Positions 59,248 through 64,000 of a stretch of DNA of 64,000 bases are shown here, one piece after another (the stretch's first letter is position 1; every line of letters begins with the position of its first letter). Below the pieces are notes generated by a model, which had not been told where the DNA came from, made no database searches, and worked only from the letters and a program-made list of their open reading frames with translations. Source of the DNA: Paracentrotus lividus (lineage: Eukaryota; Echinodermata; Echinoidea; Camarodonta; Echinidae); NCBI GenBank assembly GCA_940671915.1, contig CALNVZ010000992.1, positions 191,841 through 255,840 of the forward strand, read 5' to 3'. The position numbers and the translations under genes were made by a program.

Positions 59248-59369
59248 CTTGATACCAGATAGCTCCTTTGATGGTCATATTGAGCAAAGGATGTATCATG
59301 CCATTCCAGAGTCCACTGTGATCATGAGGACCGTTTACGGCTGGGCTATTTATCATCATCTTAGGAATG
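59248..59369 (-). CDS. SIAE: Sialate O-acetylesterase exon (upstream of three)
   Basis: Acceptor ttaaatcag before 59369 and donor CAAG|GTAAGT after 59248. The exon is one base, 40 codons, one base: IPKMMINSPAVNGPHDHSGL and WNGMIHPLLNMTIKGAIWYQ. It matches the LWNAMIHPLLNMTLKGVVWYQGE segment of animal SIAE. The first ~75 codons-worth of upstream exons are not in the window. Directly downstream in the intron lies a long tandem array of copies of this exon's 3' end, so which of many identical donor sites is used is open. Confidence 0.88.
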
Positions 59370-59471
59370 CTGATTTAAAATAAAGATACAAACAATTCTG
59401 GAGTCAAATCCATAACGATCAGAGACACTTATGGTATCCGCTGTTATTTTCGCGTTGAGCGGCCTCAAACA

Positions 59472-61893
59472 TCCCAGTAAACACATAACATTATTACAAC
59501 ATTTTCGGAAGGTCTCAAAGTTGTTTGTAGATAATGTTGTCGACAAAACATAATATTAACATTAATACAACATTTTCCTAGTTCAAGCAAGTGTCATATA
59601 AACGTTGGAATGAGAGAACACAAAAACGTTAGGATTACAACATTGTCTTTACGTTAAAACGTAAATCAATTTTTAGGAATGAAAATGTTTTTATAAATGT
59701 TGTTTGATAATCTCATCATAGAGTGCTAAAATGTTTTTTAAAAAGTTTATCTTATGATGTCAGTCTTAGAACATTTCAAAAAATGTTTTTCTACGGACAT
59801 TTCAAAACGTTTTGAAATAATGTGCTTAATAAAAATCTCTAAAATGATATTGTTTTATTAAGTTCACTCAACGTCTTATTGTTGTTTAAGTAACATTTTC
59901 TTTCTAACATAGAAATGTTGCATAGATATTGCAAAAATAGAAAATAAAAACATTATGCTACAACATCATCTACACATTTGAAATCAAATTATCTGTTAGG
60001 AATTAGAATGTTTAAGAAAAAGATTTTTGAGAATCTCATGATATAGTCTCATAACGTTCAAAAAAAGTTTCTATTATGATGTTAATTTCAAAACGTTGCA
60101 GACAATGTTTCCATATTTACCTATAAAAAACGTTGGTAGATAATGTACCAAACAAACGTTTTTAAAATGTAATTCCTCAGTACTTCATGCATAACGTCAT
60201 ATTGGTATTTTATTAACATTTTCCTAATACAAGCAAATGTCGTATAAATGTTGAAGAAAGAGAACACAAAAACGTTAGACTTACAACATCATATTTCCAT
60301 TAAAACGTAAATCAATTTTTAGGAATAAAAATGTTTGTGTAAATGTTGTTTGATACTCTCATCATAGAGTGTTAAAATGTTAAAGAAACGTTGATATTAT
60401 GATGTCAGTTTTAGAACGTTTCAAAAATTGTTTTCCTACGGACATTTCAAAACGTTTTGAAATAATGTGCTTAATAAACATCTTTAAAATGATATTGTTT
60501 TATAACGTTCTCACAACATCTTATTGTCGTTTACGTAACATTTTCTTTTTAACATAGTAATGTTGCATAGATATTGCAAAAATAGAAAATAAAAACATTA
60601 TGCTACAACATCATCTACACATTTGAAATCAAATTATCTGTTAGGAATTAGAATGTTTAGGAAAAAGATTTTTGAGAATCTCATTATATAGTCTCATAAC
60701 GTTCAAAAAATGTTTCTATTATGATGTTAATCCGAAGACGTTGCAGACAATGTTTCCATATGTACCAATAAAAATGTTGGTAGATAATGTACCAAACAAA
60801 CGTTTTTAAAATATAATTCCTCAGTACCCCATGCATAACGTCATATTGGTATTTTATTAACATTTTCCTAATACAAGCAAATGTCGTATAAATGTTGAAG
60901 AAAGAGAACACAAAAACGTTAGGATTACAACATTGTCTTTACGTTAAAACGTAAATCAATTTTTAGGAATAAAAATGTTTGTGTTAATGTTGTTTGATAA
61001 TCTCATCATAGAGTTTTATAATGTTAAAGAAACGTTTATCTTATGATGTCAGTTTTAGAACATTTCAAAAAATGTTTTCTACGGACATTTCAAAACGTTT
61101 TGAAATAATGTGCTTAATTAACATCTCTAAAATGATATTGTTTTATTACGTTCTCTCAACGTCTTATTTTTGTTTAGGTAACATTTTCTTTTTAACATAG
61201 AAATGTTGCATAGATATTGCAAAAATAGAAAATAAAAACATTAAACTACAACATCATCTACACATTTGAAATCAAATTATCTGTTAGGAATTAGAATGTT
61301 TAGGAAATAGATTTTTGAGAATCTCATGATATAGTCTCATAACGTTCAACAAATGTTTATATTATGATGTTAATTTCAAAACGTTGCAGACAATGTTTCC
61401 ATATGTACCAATAAAAAGGTTGGTAGATAATGTACCAAACAAACGTTTTTAAAATATAATTCCTCAGTACCCCATGCATAACGTCATATTGGTATTTTAT
61501 TAACATTTTCCTAATACAAGCAAATGTTGCATAAATGTTGGAGAGAGAGAACACAAACACGTTAGGCTTACAACATTGTCTTTTCGTTAAAACGTAAATC
61601 AGCTTTTGGGAATAAAAATGTTTGTGTAAATGTTGTTTGATAATCTTATCATAGAGTGTTATAATGTTAAAGAAACGTTTATCTTATGATGTCAGTTTTA
61701 GAACGTTTCAGAAAATGTATTCCTACAGACATTTCAACACGCTTTGAAATAATGTACTTAATTAACATTTCTAAAATGATATTGTTTTAATAACGTTCTC
61801 ACAACATCTTATTGTCGTTTACGTAACATTTTCTTTTTAACATAGAAATGTTGCATAGATATTGCAAAGATAGAAAATAAAAACATTTAAACA
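59472..61893. repeat. ~644-bp tandem repeat, about 3.75 copies
   Basis: It starts CCCAGTAAACACATAACATT. The landmark ACATTTTCCTA recurs at 59570, 60216, 60860 and 61503, giving periods of 646, 644 and 643. Units are rich in AACGTT/AACATT words and also share AATGTTGCATAGATATTGCAA and CAAATTATCTGTTAGGAATT. The minus-strand open frames inside (60684, 61357) recur only because the DNA repeats. It resembles the 18.4-19.17 kb region in word content and end. Confidence 0.85.
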
Positions 61894-63784
61894 AACTAAA
61901 AATTTGTTATTAACGTGTTCAGTAAATTTAATGTTTTTAACTATCATTTTCATGGAAAACAAAGTGATGTATACATATCTGAACACCACAAATACTTTAT
62001 TTATCACTTCAACAATACGATTCAACGTGATATGATTATAATCATGAAGATATAAACAAAAGAGGGCGTAACTCTGACGCACTGATGGCTCGGGCACTAT
62101 CAAAATGTCCCGGGTCAAACGAGTAAGTAGGCCTAATTATGTTTGAAATGAACACCCATAAAGAAGAGAAAAAATAAAATATTTATCAAATAAGAAATGA
62201 CTTTGGAAATCGTTTGCACTAATATTCTATAGTCGAAATGGAATTTTTTGTCTATTTTTTTTTTTTTTTTTATCAAAAAAAACTTTCAAACGAAAATTTT
62301 GATGGCTAAAAGGAAAGCCGACTTATGTCGGTGTCATTTAATGTCAAACATGAAATAATACAGTTCCTGTGAAATACATCAAAATGCCTAATGTACGAAG
62401 CCCAAAAGGGCTGTCATTTTAAACAGTGTTAGAGCTTATTGGTTAAATGTAATTAATTGACTACATATGTGAAGGCCTGAGGTTATCTGGCAATTTACTA
62501 ACGTCTATCAGTTACAGTTTAATTATCTGCCTGACGTCTACATAATTGACACTTGAATGGCTAAAATGTATTATGTTATTTAGTGTCCTGTCTAGAAAAT
62601 CTACATGTATATTGTTTTTGTAGCTCAACATTACTTGGGCTAGCTGCCTATAATTTTTGACAATCAATAATGATTTCGCTTTCACTTTTTATAATAATAA
62701 CAATAATATTTGGTGCATATATATTTAGCGCATAATGCCCACAATGCTCATGCATTTTGCCATTTTTTCCCTTCTCATTTTGGGCCCCTTTTTGTTTACC
62801 CTGCTGACAATTAAAGGCCCTTCCGACGCATCTAATATGTAGGGTTGGTATTGTTATTTCAATTAAAACTAAGCTCATGGTTACAGGTTTATGTCTCTTC
62901 TCTAGGGGAGGGTTTGAACTTTCAAGTAAAAGGTGTGATTGGAGAAAGCCTGTAACCAAACCATAAATTTTTTTAAGGATTTACTTAAAGAATAAGAACA
63001 ACCTATACCTTTATGAACTCAGACGTGTTTCCGTGGGGTATGCACTGTGGGTTCCTTGGTTGGCCGATAAAAAAAAGTGGCTCCAAAATGAGAAACATTT
63101 TAAGAATGGGCATTGTAGGGGATGTCAGACTTAAAAATTAAGGGACAATCTCCGGAGAGGATTGGTAGTTTTCATTTAACAATTTTTTTCTTCATTTTTC
63201 GACATTTCCCAAACTCCTACACGGGTAAACTAACTCATATCCCCGAAAGTGATCTCCCATACCCCCATTTTGAGCCCTTTTTTGTTGACGGGAAGGGTTT
63301 GGGGGAACCAGACCCCCTCTGTCCAATTCTCCCAGAAAAGATTCTGGGGAAGACGTGAGTAAGGATTATTCTGCAAATTATATAGGCCTACAGATAGGTT
63401 GATAATTACAAGTTTAGGTCTATCATAAAGGGGAAGAGTTATAGTCATATTTTACTTAGCAGGGCTTTAATCTGATTTGATATTTCTCTTTTTCTCTATA
63501 AAAGGGGATTGTAGCATCCAAGACAGAAATAGATTACAATCAAACCATAGACTTACATGTAATTACCATTTAATGGCCATTAAAGTAAACAAAGACTTTG
63601 CATTAAAACAATATTGATCAAAGGTTTGTGGGTGTCTTTGTTCTAATTGGCATTAACAGTAAACACAAAAATAAAATATTCAAGTTGTCCATTATCCATG
63701 TCAACTACACTTTTGATTTCAACCCTTCCCCAAGACAATATACCTATTTACCCTGTTACAATAAACCTAAATCTACCTGGAACT
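61894..63784. other. No gene supported
   Basis: AT-rich, with a T run at about 62256-62272. The frame at 62648-62959 (minus) and the one at 63122-63358 (plus) lack motifs. Further SIAE 5' exons were looked for here on the minus strand and not found. Confidence 0.4.
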
Positions 63785-63788
63785 TTAA

Positions 63789-64000
63789 CTCTTTTCTTGC
63801 CAAGTTCGACTATAGTCACAATTGTACTTATTAACTATACAATCGTAATAATTCATTTTCTCTGTAATAGTTGGGCTAAAACATCTGAAAATTACTGATA
63901 ATGCTAGGACTGGGTCTGGGGCATAATTTCTTGTAGTTCATACTAAACAAATATTGTTATAGTATTTTTAATAATTAAAGAGAAATTTTTATGCTTAAAA
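63789..64000. mobile_element. TTAA-flanked MITE (copy 2, inverted, cut by window end)
   Basis: TTAA at 63785-63788, then CTCTTTTCTTGCC, GACTATAGTCACAATTGT, TAATAATTCATTTTCTCTGT and onward: the reverse complement of 30841-31082 with about one difference per ten bases. About 30 bp of the far end are beyond the window. Confidence 0.75.

Noticed and set aside
56565..59262. Long frames of 60-237 codons on both strands (SFDGHIEHRMDLPDS-type and SYQVSTSYAQYDHQR-type repeats)
   Set aside because: They are by-products of a 45-bp period free of stops in some frames. The real coding relationship is to the SIAE exon on the minus strand, whose own frame is stopped by the TAA in GTAAGT.
60684..62118. Repeated minus-strand frames (IRKMLIKYQYDVMHGVLRN)
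   Set aside because: Conserved only because the 644-bp DNA unit is repeated. They are low-complexity and rich in Y, I and N, with no motif.

Overview
The window looks like repeat-dense nuclear DNA from a marine invertebrate deuterostome, most likely an echinoderm and perhaps a sea urchin. Three things suggest this: intron-split exons of animal genes, a Ty3/gypsy element with the Gmr1-type pol order known from deuterostomes, and many small foldback DNA transposons. The species call is inference. Two N gaps (22954-22978 and 38433-38973) and patches dense in single-base indels show that the assembly is unfinished in places.

Host genes. The best supported is sialate O-acetylesterase (SIAE) on the minus strand. 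Three consecutive exons lie at 59369-59248, 55010-54880 and 53086-52926, and their splice phases agree. The intron after the 59.3 kb exon holds a 2.85 kb tandem array (56400-59247) of about sixty 45-bp units. Each unit is a copy of the last part of that exon plus the first bases of its intron, so it carries its own consensus 5' splice site. This is the most unusual structure in the window. One plus-strand exon at 31764-31899 resembles the talin-binding N-terminus of the RIAM/lamellipodin/MIG-10 family. Two or three small minus-strand exons at 323-2539 belong to a gene I do not recognise.

Retroelements. 1.6-2.2 kb: 3' end of a non-LTR ORF2 (minus). 9.7-12.36 kb: decayed CR1/L2-like non-LTR element (plus). 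21490-30609: complete Gmr1-like Ty3/gypsy insertion (minus) with ~2 kb LTRs, a GTCCA target duplication, a tRNA-Arg-like primer site, an internal ~1.05 kb duplication and almost no reverse transcriptase. 39091-52266: BEL/Pao element (minus) with ~1.2 kb LTRs and an ACCAC target duplication. Its pol is split by ~5.8 kb of low-quality satellite-like sequence that holds an inverted copy of its own 3' end plus flanking DNA.

DNA transposon relics and satellites. These include a PIF/Harbinger-like MITE (8.85 kb), a Tc1/mariner-like MITE (16.27 kb), several foldback elements with TTAA target sites (14.1, 30.8, 53.7 and 63.8 kb), a giant foldback made of short tandem repeats (31.97-33.31 kb), a ~145-bp tandem repeat carrying DR1-type AGGTCAAAGGTCA motifs (13.4-14.1 kb), two GAGACGTCTC-rich palindromic repeats (12.4 and 37.3 kb), and a ~644-bp tandem repeat (59.5-61.9 kb). 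No tRNA or rRNA gene, CRISPR array or bacterial operon was seen.
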